Source: Amycolatopsis sp. MtRt-6 (GTDB lineage: Bacteria > Actinomycetota > Actinomycetes > Mycobacteriales > Pseudonocardiaceae). Taken from it: a DNA stretch of 64,000 nucleotides. The notes beneath the pieces were generated by a model that was given only the letters and a program-made list of their open reading frames with translations, made no database searches and was not told the origin of the DNA. Positions within the stretch are counted from its first letter, which is position 1; each line of letters begins with the position of its first letter. This document shows, in pieces, positions 41,960 to 50,702 of this stretch. Where the stretch lies: positions 51,723 to 115,722 of the forward strand of contig NZ_JADWPD010000034.1 of NCBI RefSeq assembly GCF_017308975.1, read 5' to 3'. The translations under genes were made by a program, and so were the position numbers.

Positions 41960-42613
41960 TCAGGCCCGGACGGTCGTGCTGTCCAGGTAGGTCAGCACCG
42001 CGCGGATGCGGCGGTTCTGGTCGCGGCTGGCTTCGAGGCCGAGCTTCGCGAAGATGTTGCTGATGTGGTTCTCCACCGCGCCCTGGGTCACCACCAGGTG
42101 CTTGGCGATGGCGGTGTTCGACAGGCCCTGCGCCATCTCGCCGAGGACCTCCCGCTCGCGGGCGGTCAGCTGTTCGAGCGGGTTGCGGTTGCGGGCCAGC
42201 ATCTGGGCGACCACGTCCGGGTCGATCGCCGAGCCGCCGCCGGCCACCCGCCGGACCGCCGCGAGGAACTCGGCCACGTCGGCGACGCGTTCCTTCAGCA
42301 GGTAGCCGACGCCGGACGTGCCTTCGGCGATCAGGTCGACGGCGTAGCTGCCCTCCACGTACTGCGAAACCACCAGCACCGGCAGGCCGGGGACCTCCTT
42401 GCGCGCCGCCAGTGCCGCGCGCAGGCCTTCGTCGGTGAACGTCGGGGGCATCCTGACGTCGGCGATGACCAGGTCCGGCCGGTGCTCGCGCACGGCGACG
42501 AGCAGGTCGTCGCCGTTGCCCACGGCGGCCACGGTCTCGATGCCGACGTCGGAGAGCAGGCTCTGCACCCCGGCCCGCAGCAGGACGGAGTCTTCGGCGA
42601 TGACGACACGCAT
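41960..42613 (-). CDS. NarL/LuxR-type response regulator
   Basis: The 217-residue protein has a receiver domain (phospho-acceptor Asp in VIADVRMP near residue 52, Lys in LLKERV) and a C-terminal LuxR helix-turn-helix (LTAREREVLGEMAQGLSNTAIAKHL in part). It is 20 bases downstream of its cognate kinase and last in a glycosyltransferase-kinase-regulator operon. It is one candidate for binding the shared TTAGGGG promoter motif; a regulator outside the window is another. Confidence 0.92.
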   Translation of the reverse strand: MRVVIAEDSVLLRAGVQSLLSDVGIETVAAVGNGDDLLVAVREHRPDLVIADVRMPPTFTDEGLRAALAARKEVPGLPVLVVSQYVEGSYAVDLIAEGTSGVGYLLKERVADVAEFLAAVRRVAGGGSAIDPDVVAQMLARNRNPLEQLTAREREVLGEMAQGLSNTAIAKHLVVTQGAVENHISNIFAKLGLEASRDQNRRIRAVLTYLDSTTVRA

Positions 42614-42633
42614 TTCGTACTCCCAGGGGGATT

Positions 42634-43758
42634 TCACCAGCGGACGGGCAGGTCGGCGCGCACCACCGTCGGCCCGCCCGCCGGGCTGACCACGGTGAGC
42701 ACGCCGTCGATGGTGGCGGCCCGGTCGGCGAGCCCGGCCAGACCACCGCCGGGCCGGACGGCGGCGCCGCCGTGCCCGTTGTCGAGGATTTCGACGACCA
42801 CGGTCTCGTCGTCGCGGGTGACCCGCACCGACGCGCGGTCGGCGCCCGAGTGCTTGGTGATGTTGGTCAGCGTCTCGCTGACGATGAAGTACGTCGTGGT
42901 CTCGACGGGCGCCGGCGGCCGCGGTTCGACGCTCACCCGGACGTCGACCGGGATCGGCAGCCGCGCGGTGAGCGAGGACAGCGCCGCGTCCAGGCCCCGG
43001 TCCTGCAGCACCGGCGGGTAGATCCCGCGGGCGAGGTCGCGCAGCTCGGCCACCGCGAGCTTCGCGTCCGCGTGCGCCGCGCCGATCAGCTCGCGCAGGG
43101 CAGTGGTGGCCGGGGCGTTTTCGGAGTCCAGCTTCAGCTGGACCCGGCCCAGGCTCATCGCGACGGACACCAGCCGCTGTTGCGCCCCGTCGTGCAGGTC
43201 GCGCTCGATGCGCTTGCGTTCGGCCTCGACCGCGTCGACCCCGCGGGCGCGCGAGTCCGTGAGCTGCCGGGTGCGGGCTTCCAGCAGTGCCGTGCGGGCC
43301 GGTCCCAGCATCGAGGACGTCAGCGCGGCGTGCAGGGCGCCGATCCGGGGCGCGACGAAGATGCCGAACGGCGGCACGGCGACCGAGACGATGCCGGCGA
43401 CGAACTCCACGATGCCCAGCGGGAACGCGAGCAGCAGGAACTTCAGCTCCCGCCACGTGGCCTGGTCCACCAGCCGGAGCTGCCACGTCTGCAGCAGCCC
43501 GGCGTTGTGCTTCAGCGGCCGCGGCGACGGGACGTCGACCCCGAGCATCGTGGCGACCCACCTGCGTTCCAGATCGGCGAAGCCGCGGACGAGCGAGGTG
43601 GCGACGATCAGGATGGGGATGCCGATCCACAGCATGGTGGTGGCGATGCCGAGCAGCGTCGTGACCAGGACGAGGACGAAGGCGACGAGCCGCATCGGGA
43701 AGCCGGCGATGAGGAAGCCGATGGTGCGCACCACCTTCGGCCGCCCCGGCACCGTCAT
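42634..43758 (-). CDS. Sensor histidine kinase with N-terminal membrane sensor domain
   Basis: The 374-residue protein has four hydrophobic segments in the first 150 residues, resembling the putative sensor domain of actinomycete NarL-type kinases. The HisKA_3 box RIERDLHDGAQQRL carries the phospho-His, and the HATPase domain has SETLTNITKHSGA, EILDNGHGG and GGLAGLADRA. It overlaps the glycosyltransferase stop (ATGA) and precedes the response regulator. The signal is unknown; coupling to the glycosyltransferase suggests it senses product, sugar or envelope state. Confidence 0.9.
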   Translation of the reverse strand: MTVPGRPKVVRTIGFLIAGFPMRLVAFVLVLVTTLLGIATTMLWIGIPILIVATSLVRGFADLERRWVATMLGVDVPSPRPLKHNAGLLQTWQLRLVDQATWRELKFLLLAFPLGIVEFVAGIVSVAVPPFGIFVAPRIGALHAALTSSMLGPARTALLEARTRQLTDSRARGVDAVEAERKRIERDLHDGAQQRLVSVAMSLGRVQLKLDSENAPATTALRELIGAAHADAKLAVAELRDLARGIYPPVLQDRGLDAALSSLTARLPIPVDVRVSVEPRPPAPVETTTYFIVSETLTNITKHSGADRASVRVTRDDETVVVEILDNGHGGAAVRPGGGLAGLADRAATIDGVLTVVSPAGGPTVVRADLPVRW

Positions 43759-45002
43759 CGCGCGAGCCGTTCCAGCTCCGGCACGAGGTCGTCCAGCGAC
43801 GGTCTGGCCAGCATCTCGTCCCGGACCTCGAGCGCGCAGTCGCGGAAGGACGGTTCCTCCAGCAGCCGCTCCAGGCCATTGCGGACGGTCTCCGGGGTGA
43901 CGTCCTCGAGGTCGACCAGCAGGCCGTTGCCGCGCTTCGCCTGGGCGAGCGCGGACACGCGCTCGCTCCACGTGGTACCCGGGATCACGAGCTGGGGGAC
44001 GGCGTTGACCACCGCGTTGCCGATCGTCGCGCCACCGCCCTGGTGCACGATCGCCGAACAGCTCGCGAGCAGCTCGTTCATCGGCACGAAGTCCACCGCG
44101 CGCACGTTGTCCGGGATCTTCTCCACCGACGCGAGCTGCTCCGCGTTGAGCGTCGCGATCACCTCGACGTCGAGGTCGGACAGGCCGTCGAGCAGCGCGG
44201 AGACCGAGGTCTCCTCTTCGCCGAGCGTCTGCCGGTTGGAGATGCCCAGCGTCAGCAGCACGCGCGGGCGCGACGGGGGCTCGACCACCCAGCGCGGGAG
44301 CGCCATCGGCTTGTTCAGCGGCACGAACCGCGCCGGGAGGTAGTCGACGTCGACGCCGTCGTAGCGGAGGTAGGACGGGTGGCAGTCGATGGTTTTGCCG
44401 CCGTAGCGCAGGGTTTCGTCGTAGTCCGCGCCGAAGCGGCCCACCTCCGCCGACATCCACTCCACGAACGGGTCCGGGCCGGTGTCGCCGGGCAGGCTCG
44501 CGCGGAGGTCCCGGTACTGCGCGCCGATGCGCGCCGTCTGGTCGGCCGCGTACATCATCCGCAGGTGCGGGACGCCGGCCGCCTGCGCGACGATCGGCGC
44601 GGCGTAGAGCAGCGGGTCCCACACGACGAGGTCCGGCCGCCACTGCCGGGCGAACCGGACGAGCTCGTTGACCAGCGATTCCGGCGTGTTCCAGCGGAAG
44701 ACGTCGACCCAGCCGTCGTAGACGGTGCGCACGTACTCCTCGGTGTAGCGCTCCGGACGGCTTTCGGAGAGCTGGTGCGCGGCGCCGGCGTCACCGCCGC
44801 TGAGCCGCCGGTGGTGCGCGATGTCGAGGTCCTCGCCGAACCACATCGCGTCGAGGCCGGTTTCGGCGAACGGCAGCACCTCGCGGGGGTTGCGCTGGCC
44901 GACGAACCGCACCTCGTGCCCGGCGGCGGCCAGCGCCCAGCCGACCGGGGCCATGCTGTAGACGTGCGTCCTCGTCGGGAAGACCATCAACATGACGCGC
45001 AC
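43755..45002 (-). CDS. Macrolide-type glycosyltransferase (EryCIII/DesVII-like)
   Basis: The 415-residue GT-1 family enzyme has the N-terminal block VFPTRTHVYSMAPVGWALAAAGHEVRFVG and the nucleotide-sugar signature VDFVPMNELLASCSAIVHQGGGATIGNA. It should transfer a TDP-deoxysugar to the macrolactam aglycone, as in vicenistatin. I prefer GTG 45002 (MRVMLMVFPTR; GGAG eight bases upstream) over GTG 45011. No DesVIII-type helper or deoxysugar gene is present in the window. Confidence 0.9.
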   Translation of the reverse strand: MRVMLMVFPTRTHVYSMAPVGWALAAAGHEVRFVGQRNPREVLPFAETGLDAMWFGEDLDIAHHRRLSGGDAGAAHQLSESRPERYTEEYVRTVYDGWVDVFRWNTPESLVNELVRFARQWRPDLVVWDPLLYAAPIVAQAAGVPHLRMMYAADQTARIGAQYRDLRASLPGDTGPDPFVEWMSAEVGRFGADYDETLRYGGKTIDCHPSYLRYDGVDVDYLPARFVPLNKPMALPRWVVEPPSRPRVLLTLGISNRQTLGEEETSVSALLDGLSDLDVEVIATLNAEQLASVEKIPDNVRAVDFVPMNELLASCSAIVHQGGGATIGNAVVNAVPQLVIPGTTWSERVSALAQAKRGNGLLVDLEDVTPETVRNGLERLLEEPSFRDCALEVRDEMLARPSLDDLVPELERLAR

Positions 45003-45192
45003 AACGCACACTCCGATGCCGGGGGCGGGAAACTCTGCTCTGGGGAAAAGGTAGTGGCGGCGCGCCGCCGGGCCGACCCGGCAACGCGGCGGTAGGGGTC
45101 CGGAACCCCTGTTCCGGCAAGGAAGTCTTCCCCGTGCGCGCGCTGGTGCGCTAGGGAGGTCGAAGACGTTTTAGATCCGCTTCAGCTGCCCC

Positions 45193-45230
45193 TTAGGGGC
45201 TGGTGACAGCGCGCCCGCACCGATTAGACA
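45193..45230 (+). promoter_or_regulatory. Cluster promoter 2, single TTAGGGG half-site
   Basis: TTAGGGG (45193-45199) is followed after 25 bases by TAGACA (45225-45230), a weaker match to the layout of the other cluster promoters. It would drive the VinJ-like/VinK-like pair. Nearby 45094-45110 also has AGGGGT-N5-ACCCCT, facing the divergent glycosyltransferase operon. Confidence 0.45.
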
Positions 45231-45290
45231 TGAAGGTGGATCCGGCCGCGCGGAAGCCGGACGCGAGGGAAACGAACGAGGTGAATGAGC

Positions 45291-46241
45291 ATGGCCGTGG
45301 CACCCACCAGGAAGGGCTGGGTCTCCTTCGGCGGATACCGCACCTGGTACCGGGTCACCGGCGACGCCGACGGGGAGCTGCCCGCCGTCGTCGTGGTGCA
45401 CGGCGGGCCGGGCAGCACGCACGACTACCTGCTGAACCTCTGCTCGCTCGCCGACGACGGGTGGCCGGTGGTGCACTACGACCAGCTGGGCAGCGGTGGT
45501 TCGACGCGCCTGCCCGGCAAGGAGGCGGGCTTCTGGACACCGGAGCTGTTCGGCGACGAGCTGGACAACCTGGTGCACCAGCTGGGTATCGAGGACAACT
45601 ACGTCCTGTTCGGACAGTCATGGGGCGGGCTGGTCGTCGCGCGGCACGCCGCGCAGCGGCCCGAGGGCCTGCGCGGGCTGGTCATCGCGAACTCGCCGGC
45701 GTCCTACCGGCTGTGGCGGCAGGAGATGGACGTGCTGCGCGCGCAGCTCCCGCCCGGCGTCGACGCCGGGCTGCGGGCGCACGAAGCCGCCGGGACCACC
45801 GACGCGCCGGAGTACTTCGAGCTCATGCGGGTGTTCTACGACCGGCACGTGTGCCGCGTGCTGCCGTGGCCGGGCGACTACCTGGCCTCGTTCATGGAGA
45901 TGGCGGACAACAACGGCGTCTACTCCGTGATGAACGGGCCGAGCGAGTTCACCGTCACCGGCACACTCGCCGACTACTCGGTGATCGACCTCCTCGACGA
46001 CATCGAGGTGCCCACGCTGCTGGTGTCCGGCCGGCACGACGAGGCCACCCCGGTGACCGTCCAGCCGTACTTCGACCGGATCCACGACGTGCGCTGGGAG
46101 GTCTTCGAGGACTCCAGCCACGTCCCGCACCTCGAGGAGCCCGAACGGTTCCGCCAGGTGCTGCTCGGTTTCCTGCAGGACATCCACCCCACCGCGCCCG
46201 CGAGCCGGGTCGCCGAGAGAAGGGTCGCCAGCCATGGATGA
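45291..46241 (+). CDS. VinJ-like amide hydrolase (proline iminopeptidase family)
   Basis: The 316-residue alpha/beta hydrolase has VVVVHGGPGSTHDYL (oxyanion loop), the nucleophile GQSWGG, Asp in SGRHDEATP and His in DSSHVPHLEEP. This is the prolyl aminopeptidase fold used by VinJ in vicenistatin biosynthesis, where it removes the terminal amino acid that masks the starter amine after chain assembly. ATG 45291 lies six bases after GAGGTGA, and ATG 45285 is too close. It overlaps the next gene. The role is assigned from family and context. Confidence 0.88.
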   Translation: MAVAPTRKGWVSFGGYRTWYRVTGDADGELPAVVVVHGGPGSTHDYLLNLCSLADDGWPVVHYDQLGSGGSTRLPGKEAGFWTPELFGDELDNLVHQLGIEDNYVLFGQSWGGLVVARHAAQRPEGLRGLVIANSPASYRLWRQEMDVLRAQLPPGVDAGLRAHEAAGTTDAPEYFELMRVFYDRHVCRVLPWPGDYLASFMEMADNNGVYSVMNGPSEFTVTGTLADYSVIDLLDDIEVPTLLVSGRHDEATPVTVQPYFDRIHDVRWEVFEDSSHVPHLEEPERFRQVLLGFLQDIHPTAPASRVAERRVASHG

Positions 46242-47193
46242 GGCCATCCGACCGGGGTCGGCGGTCGTCTTCCCCGGAATGAGCCCCTGTCGCTTCGCCG
46301 ACTTCGGCAAGTTCCTCCTCGTCAACCCCTTCGCCCGCCCGCTCATCGCGCAGGCGAAGGAGCGGCTCGGCTACTCGCTGATCGACCGATTCCGCGAGAC
46401 CGAGGGCGACTACTCCGAGTACGCCCAGGTCGGGTTCATGCTCACCTGCGTCGCGCTCGCCGAATGGGCCGAGCAGGAGTACGGGATGAGTCCCGACTAC
46501 TGCACCGGGCCGAGCTTCGGCGAGAAACCGGCCAGCGTGTACGCGGGTTCCCTGACCTTCCCCGACGCCGTGTGGATGACCGCGGAACTCGCGCGCTGCC
46601 TCAACGAGTTCTTCGACACCGAATACACGGACGTGGTGACGCACTCGTTCGTCCGCACGCCGGAGGAGAAGCTCACCGACGCGCTCACCGACCTCGAAGG
46701 GCGCGGCGAATGGTTCGACATCTCGTGCTACATCGACCACGACTTCTTCATGGTCTCCCTGCGCGAACGGAACCTCGACTGGCTCAAGCAGACCGTGCGG
46801 AGCATGGGCGGGCTGTCCCTCTACACGATGCGGCCGCCGCTGCATTCGCGCGCGTTCGGCGCGCTGCGCCGCAAGGCGGAGGACGAGGTGATCGGCGATC
46901 TGACCTTCCACGACCCGCTGCTGCCGATCGTCGCCGACCAGGACGGCGCGATCCTGCGCTCCGGCGACGAAGTGCGCACGATGCTGCTCGACAGCATCGT
47001 CAAGCCGCTGCGGTGGCCGCACGTCGTGTCGTCGCTGGAGCAGCTCGGGGTCCGCAAGCTCTGGGTGGCCGGGCCGGACACGCTGTTCGGCCGCGTCCGG
47101 GCCACCACGAGCCGGTTCGAGGTGGTCACCGTGAACCCGCGCCTGGCCCTGCAGCCCCGTCGCCGGGGCGCAGGACCGTCGCGCGTCAGCTAG
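46234..47193 (+). CDS. VinK-like dipeptidyl/aminoacyl acyltransferase
   Basis: The 319-residue stand-alone acyltransferase belongs to the malonyl-transferase fold, but its active-site motif is GPSFGEK instead of GHSxG. A His in PLHSRAFGAL is the likely partner. VinK in the vicenistatin pathway moves the amino-acid-capped beta-amino acyl group from the free ACP to the loading ACP of the PKS. The same role fits here. ATG 46234 overlaps the upstream stop. The 3' end overlaps the convergent ACP gene by eight bases. Confidence 0.88.
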   Translation: MDEAIRPGSAVVFPGMSPCRFADFGKFLLVNPFARPLIAQAKERLGYSLIDRFRETEGDYSEYAQVGFMLTCVALAEWAEQEYGMSPDYCTGPSFGEKPASVYAGSLTFPDAVWMTAELARCLNEFFDTEYTDVVTHSFVRTPEEKLTDALTDLEGRGEWFDISCYIDHDFFMVSLRERNLDWLKQTVRSMGGLSLYTMRPPLHSRAFGALRRKAEDEVIGDLTFHDPLLPIVADQDGAILRSGDEVRTMLLDSIVKPLRWPHVVSSLEQLGVRKLWVAGPDTLFGRVRATTSRFEVVTVNPRLALQPRRRGAGPSRVS

Positions 47194-47431
47194 CCGGCTG
47201 CAGGCCGGACAGCGTGGCCCAGAGCCGGCCGGGGTTCTCGAACGTCTCCAGGTTCAGGGCGTCGTCCTCGAAGCGGACGTCGTAGCTCTGCTCCAGCGTG
47301 GCGAGCAGCTCCACGGTGGCGAGCGAGTCGAGCCCGTACTCCCGGAGCGGGGTCTCGGCGGTCAACGCCTCGTCCGCGGGCAGGAACGGGAGGAACGAGC
47401 GCAGCGTCTCGTCGAAAGTGCTGTCCCACAT
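47186..47431 (-). CDS. Stand-alone acyl carrier protein (VinL-like)
   Basis: The 81-residue protein has the phosphopantetheine site GLDSLATVELL with Ser near residue 36. In vicenistatin-type pathways this free ACP carries 3-methylaspartate, then the decarboxylated 3-aminoisobutyrate and the capped dipeptidyl unit. It is the only starter-unit gene on the minus strand and has its own promoter at 47497-47543. Confidence 0.9.
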   Translation of the reverse strand: MWDSTFDETLRSFLPFLPADEALTAETPLREYGLDSLATVELLATLEQSYDVRFEDDALNLETFENPGRLWATLSGLQPAS

Positions 47432-47496
47432 GGCTACTCCGGATCGCTAGGGTGGAATCTACCGAGAGGAAACCGACCGCCCGGTTCTGTTTTTGG

Positions 47497-47543
47497 ACTC
47501 TACCTCGCGTCGCCGTCCCGGAGCGACGCATCGGCACCCCTAT
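47497..47543 (-). promoter_or_regulatory. Cluster promoter 3 (minus strand), ACP gene
   Basis: On the minus strand a distal half-site ATAGGGG (47543-47537), three bases, a degenerate proximal half-site and then 24 bases lead to TAGAGT (47502-47497). This matches the layout of the other cluster promoters with a weak inner half-site. Confidence 0.45.
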
Positions 47544-47561
47544 TCACAGCGGAGGACGACA

Positions 47562-49040
47562 ATGGACACCGGTCTCACCAGCGGGCTGCACACGCGGTTC
47601 CTGCGCGGCCTCGAACGCTCCGGCGGCGGCGTGGCCGTCCACGTGGGCGACCAGGCGCTGACCTACGAGCGGCTGAACGACCTGGCGCTGCGCTGGGGCG
47701 GCGCGCTGGCCGAGGCCGGCGCCCGCACCGTAGGGGTTCTCTCCGGCAAGGGCGTCACGGCCTACGCGGGGATCCTGGCCGGGCTGTACGCCGGCGCGAC
47801 GGTCGTGCCACTGCGCCCGGACTTCCCGGCGGCGCGGACCGCCCAGATGGTCGAGGCGGCGGACATCGACGTGCTCGTCGCGGACGACCGGGGGCGCGCG
47901 GTGGCCCCGGAGGGTGTTCCGGTGCTCGGCGAGCCACGAGCTTCGCAGGCGTTGTCCGCACCGCTGGCGCCTTCGTCGGACACCGCGTATGTGCTGTTCA
48001 CCTCCGGCTCCACCGGACGGCCCAAGGGCGTGCGGATCGGCCACGCGGCCGTCGAGCACTACTTCGGCCTGCTCGACGCGCGCTACGACTTCACGCCGGA
48101 CGACGTGTTCTCGCAGACGTTCGACCTGAACTTCGACTGCGCGATGTTCGACCTGTTCTGCGCGTGGGGTGCCGGGGCGCCGGCGGTCGTGCTGCCGCCC
48201 TCGGCGTACCGGAGCCTGCCGGAGTTCGTGGCCGCCCGCGGGCTCACCGTGTGGTTTTCCACGCCCAGCGCCATCGACCTCGTCCGGCGCACCGGCGGCC
48301 TGACCCCGGGCGCGTTGCCGGGGCTGAGGTGGAGCTTCTTCGCGGGTGAGGCGCTGACCGTCCGGGACACCGCGGACTGGCGGGCGGCGGCGCCGGCGTC
48401 GATCGTGGAGAACCTGTACGGCCCGACCGAGCTGACCATCACCGTGTCGGGCTATCGCTGGGACGACCGGGAAACCCCGCGGGTCGCGGTGAACGGCGTG
48501 GTGCCGATCGGCGCGGTGCACGCGGGACACGACCACGTGCTCCTGGGCGACGACCCCGACGAGGGCGAGCTCTGCATCGCGGGGCCACAGCTGACGCCCG
48601 GCTACCTGGACCCCGCCGACGAGCGGGGCCGGTTCACCGAACGCGACGGCAAGCGGTTCTACCGCACGGGCGACCGCGTGCGCCGCCTCGCCGGAGCGGA
48701 CCTGGCCTACCTGGGCCGGCTCGACTCCCAGGTGCAGGTCCTGGGCTGGCGCATCGAGCTGACGGAGGTCGAGCACGCCCTGCGCGGCTGCGGGATCCAG
48801 GACGCGGTGGCGCTCGGCGTGGCCGGGGACGCGGGCACCGAGCTGTTCGTGTTCTACACCGGCGGCGAGCGGCCGGTGCTGGAAATGGTGCGCGCGCTGC
48901 GGGCGGTGCTGCCCGAGGGGGTCATCCCGCGGCACTACCGGCACGTGGCCGAGTTCCCGCTCAACGCGAACCGCAAGATCGACCGCAAGACCCTGGCCGC
49001 CCGCGCGGCCGAAATCCTGTCCCCGGCGCACGTCGCCTGA
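47562..49040 (+). CDS. VinM-like amino-acid adenylating/transferring enzyme
   Basis: The 492-residue stand-alone adenylation enzyme has core motif A3 LFTSGSTGRPKG, A5 ENLYGPTE, A7/A8 YRTGDRVRR and LDSQVQVLGWRIEL, and the A10 Lys in NANRKIDRK. Its nearest functional model is VinM, which activates L-alanine and attaches it to the amine of the beta-aminoacyl-ACP as a protecting group. The amino acid used here is not determined; incednine and related systems use Gly or Ala. ATG 47562 follows GGAGGA. Confidence 0.88.
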   Translation: MDTGLTSGLHTRFLRGLERSGGGVAVHVGDQALTYERLNDLALRWGGALAEAGARTVGVLSGKGVTAYAGILAGLYAGATVVPLRPDFPAARTAQMVEAADIDVLVADDRGRAVAPEGVPVLGEPRASQALSAPLAPSSDTAYVLFTSGSTGRPKGVRIGHAAVEHYFGLLDARYDFTPDDVFSQTFDLNFDCAMFDLFCAWGAGAPAVVLPPSAYRSLPEFVAARGLTVWFSTPSAIDLVRRTGGLTPGALPGLRWSFFAGEALTVRDTADWRAAAPASIVENLYGPTELTITVSGYRWDDRETPRVAVNGVVPIGAVHAGHDHVLLGDDPDEGELCIAGPQLTPGYLDPADERGRFTERDGKRFYRTGDRVRRLAGADLAYLGRLDSQVQVLGWRIELTEVEHALRGCGIQDAVALGVAGDAGTELFVFYTGGERPVLEMVRALRAVLPEGVIPRHYRHVAEFPLNANRKIDRKTLAARAAEILSPAHVA

Positions 49041-49056
49041 GCAGTCTCCCGCGGCT

Positions 49057-49104
49057 GGTCGTGAGTGGTAATTCGGGTTGGAACCCGAATTACCGCTCAC
49101 GACC
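49057..49104. repeat. Palindromic intergenic repeat, copy 2
   Basis: GGTCGTGAGTGGTAATTCGG and its inverse form a 23-bp stem with one G:T-type mismatch after the VinM-like gene. The core is the same as at 43-87, nearly 49 kb away. Here it may act as terminator between 49040 and the promoter at 49139. Confidence 0.75.
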
Positions 49105-49138
49105 GCTTTGGCGTGCCCGCACCCTGGTGAGGCCGAGG

Positions 49139-49185
49139 TTAGGGGCCGTTAGGGGTGTGGATCCGCAGGTCGGCGCGGCTAGCTT
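49139..49185 (+). promoter_or_regulatory. Cluster promoter 4: TTAGGGG direct repeat plus -10
   Basis: TTAGGGG at 49139-49145 and 49149-49155, 10 bp apart, is followed by exactly 24 bases and TAGCTT (49180-49185). The layout is identical to the promoter at 39350-39396. It drives the five overlapping genes that make and load the starter unit, plus the P450. Confidence 0.7.
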
Positions 49186-49253
49186 TCCGTACGTCTCCAG
49201 GTGTGCCTTCCACGCCGGCCCGGTCATCCTTCGAGTCCTACGGAGTGGCAGTC

Positions 49254-50702
49254 GTGAACGATTCTCTGGTCCATTCTCTGCTCGACGCGGCGGCGGCCGA
49301 CGCGGCCGGGGCGTCGGCCGTCCGGGACCGCGCCGGTGCCTGGACCTACGGCGAGCTCGAGGCGTGGAGCCACGCCGTCGCCGTCGTCCTCGCGCGGCAC
49401 GGGGTCGGGCACGCCGACCGCGTCGTCGTGCAGCTGCCCACCGATCGGGCGCTCGTCGCGCTCTTCTACGGGACTTCGCGCCGCGGGGCCGTCTTCGTGC
49501 CGATCAACCCGGCCATGAAGAAGTTCCACTTCGACTCGGTCGTGGCCAACGCCGAACCCGTCCTCGTGCTGACGCCGGAGAACTTCGGTCCCTTGTGGAC
49601 GGAAGTCGAAGCGGCGCACGGGCAGCGCGCGGAAGAGGTGCCCACGGCGGAAGACGACATCGCCGTCCTCGTCTACACCTCGGGCAGCACCGCCGCCCCG
49701 AAGGGCGTGATCGGCCCGCACCGCCAGGTCACCTTCGCCTCCCGCGCCATCCAGGAAGTCCTCGGCTACCGCCGCGACGACGTCGTCTTCTGCCGGTTCC
49801 CGATGTCCTGGGACTACGGCCTCTACAAGGTGCTCCTGAGCACGCTCGGCCGCAGCGAGATCGTGCTCGCCGACGCCGAGTCGGACCTGCGGCTGCTGCG
49901 GCGGATGCGCGAGGTCGGCGCCACCGTCGTGCCGATCGTGCCGTCGCTCGCCACCATGATCGCCACGCTCGCCGCGCGCGACACCGAGCCGGCCGCGCCC
50001 GTGCGGCTGTTCACCAACACCGGCGCCGCCTTGCCCGACTCCACCATCACGCACCTGCGCGAAGCGTTCCCCGGGGTCAAGGTCGTCCGCCAGTTCGGCC
50101 AGACCGAGTGCAAGCGCATCACGATCATGCCCCCGGCCGAGGACACCGAGCGCCCCGGTTCGTCCGGGCTGCCGTTGCCGGGCACGTCCGTGCTGATCCT
50201 CGCCGCCGACGGGACCGAGCTGCCCGCCGGGGACATCGGCGAGATCGTCGCCGCCGGCCCGCACGTCATGCCCGGCTACTGGCGGGCACCCGAGATCTCC
50301 GCCCGCGCCTTCCGCCGGGACGAGACCACCGGCGAGCTGCGCCTGCACACCGGTGACTACGGCCGCCTCGACGCCGACGGCTACCTCTACTTCGAGGGCC
50401 GCCGCGACGACATGTTCAAGCGCAAGGGCATCCGGATGTCCACTTTGGAGATCGAAGCCGCGGCGATGGACATCCCCGGCGTCCGCGCGGCCGGAGCCAT
50501 CCCGCCGAGCGAGACGCGGGACCTGGCCATCTGCGTCGAGACCGACCTGCCGCCCACGACCGTGCTGCGCGAGCTGGCCAAGCGCCTCGAGCCGCAGAAG
50601 GTCCCGTCGCTGTGCCACGTCGTCGAGGAGTTCCCGCTCACGGCGCACGGGAAGAACGCCACCAAGGAACTCGCGCAGCTGGTTGAAGGGGCCCGCGCAT
50701 GA
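49254..50702 (+). CDS. VinN-like beta-amino acid (3-methylaspartate) adenylating enzyme
   Basis: The 482-residue adenylation enzyme starts at GTG 49254 (CGGAG eight bases upstream). It has LVYTSGSTAAPKG (A3), FPMSWDYGLYK (with the Asp expected to hold the beta-amine), GQTECKRITIMP (with an Arg suited to the substrate carboxylate), LHTGDYG and KNATKEL. VinN selects (2S,3S)-3-methylaspartate by such residues. Glutamate mutase genes follow in the same operon, so 3-methylaspartate is the likely substrate here. It loads it onto the ACP at 47186. Confidence 0.9.
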   Translation: MNDSLVHSLLDAAAADAAGASAVRDRAGAWTYGELEAWSHAVAVVLARHGVGHADRVVVQLPTDRALVALFYGTSRRGAVFVPINPAMKKFHFDSVVANAEPVLVLTPENFGPLWTEVEAAHGQRAEEVPTAEDDIAVLVYTSGSTAAPKGVIGPHRQVTFASRAIQEVLGYRRDDVVFCRFPMSWDYGLYKVLLSTLGRSEIVLADAESDLRLLRRMREVGATVVPIVPSLATMIATLAARDTEPAAPVRLFTNTGAALPDSTITHLREAFPGVKVVRQFGQTECKRITIMPPAEDTERPGSSGLPLPGTSVLILAADGTELPAGDIGEIVAAGPHVMPGYWRAPEISARAFRRDETTGELRLHTGDYGRLDADGYLYFEGRRDDMFKRKGIRMSTLEIEAAAMDIPGVRAAGAIPPSETRDLAICVETDLPPTTVLRELAKRLEPQKVPSLCHVVEEFPLTAHGKNATKELAQLVEGARA

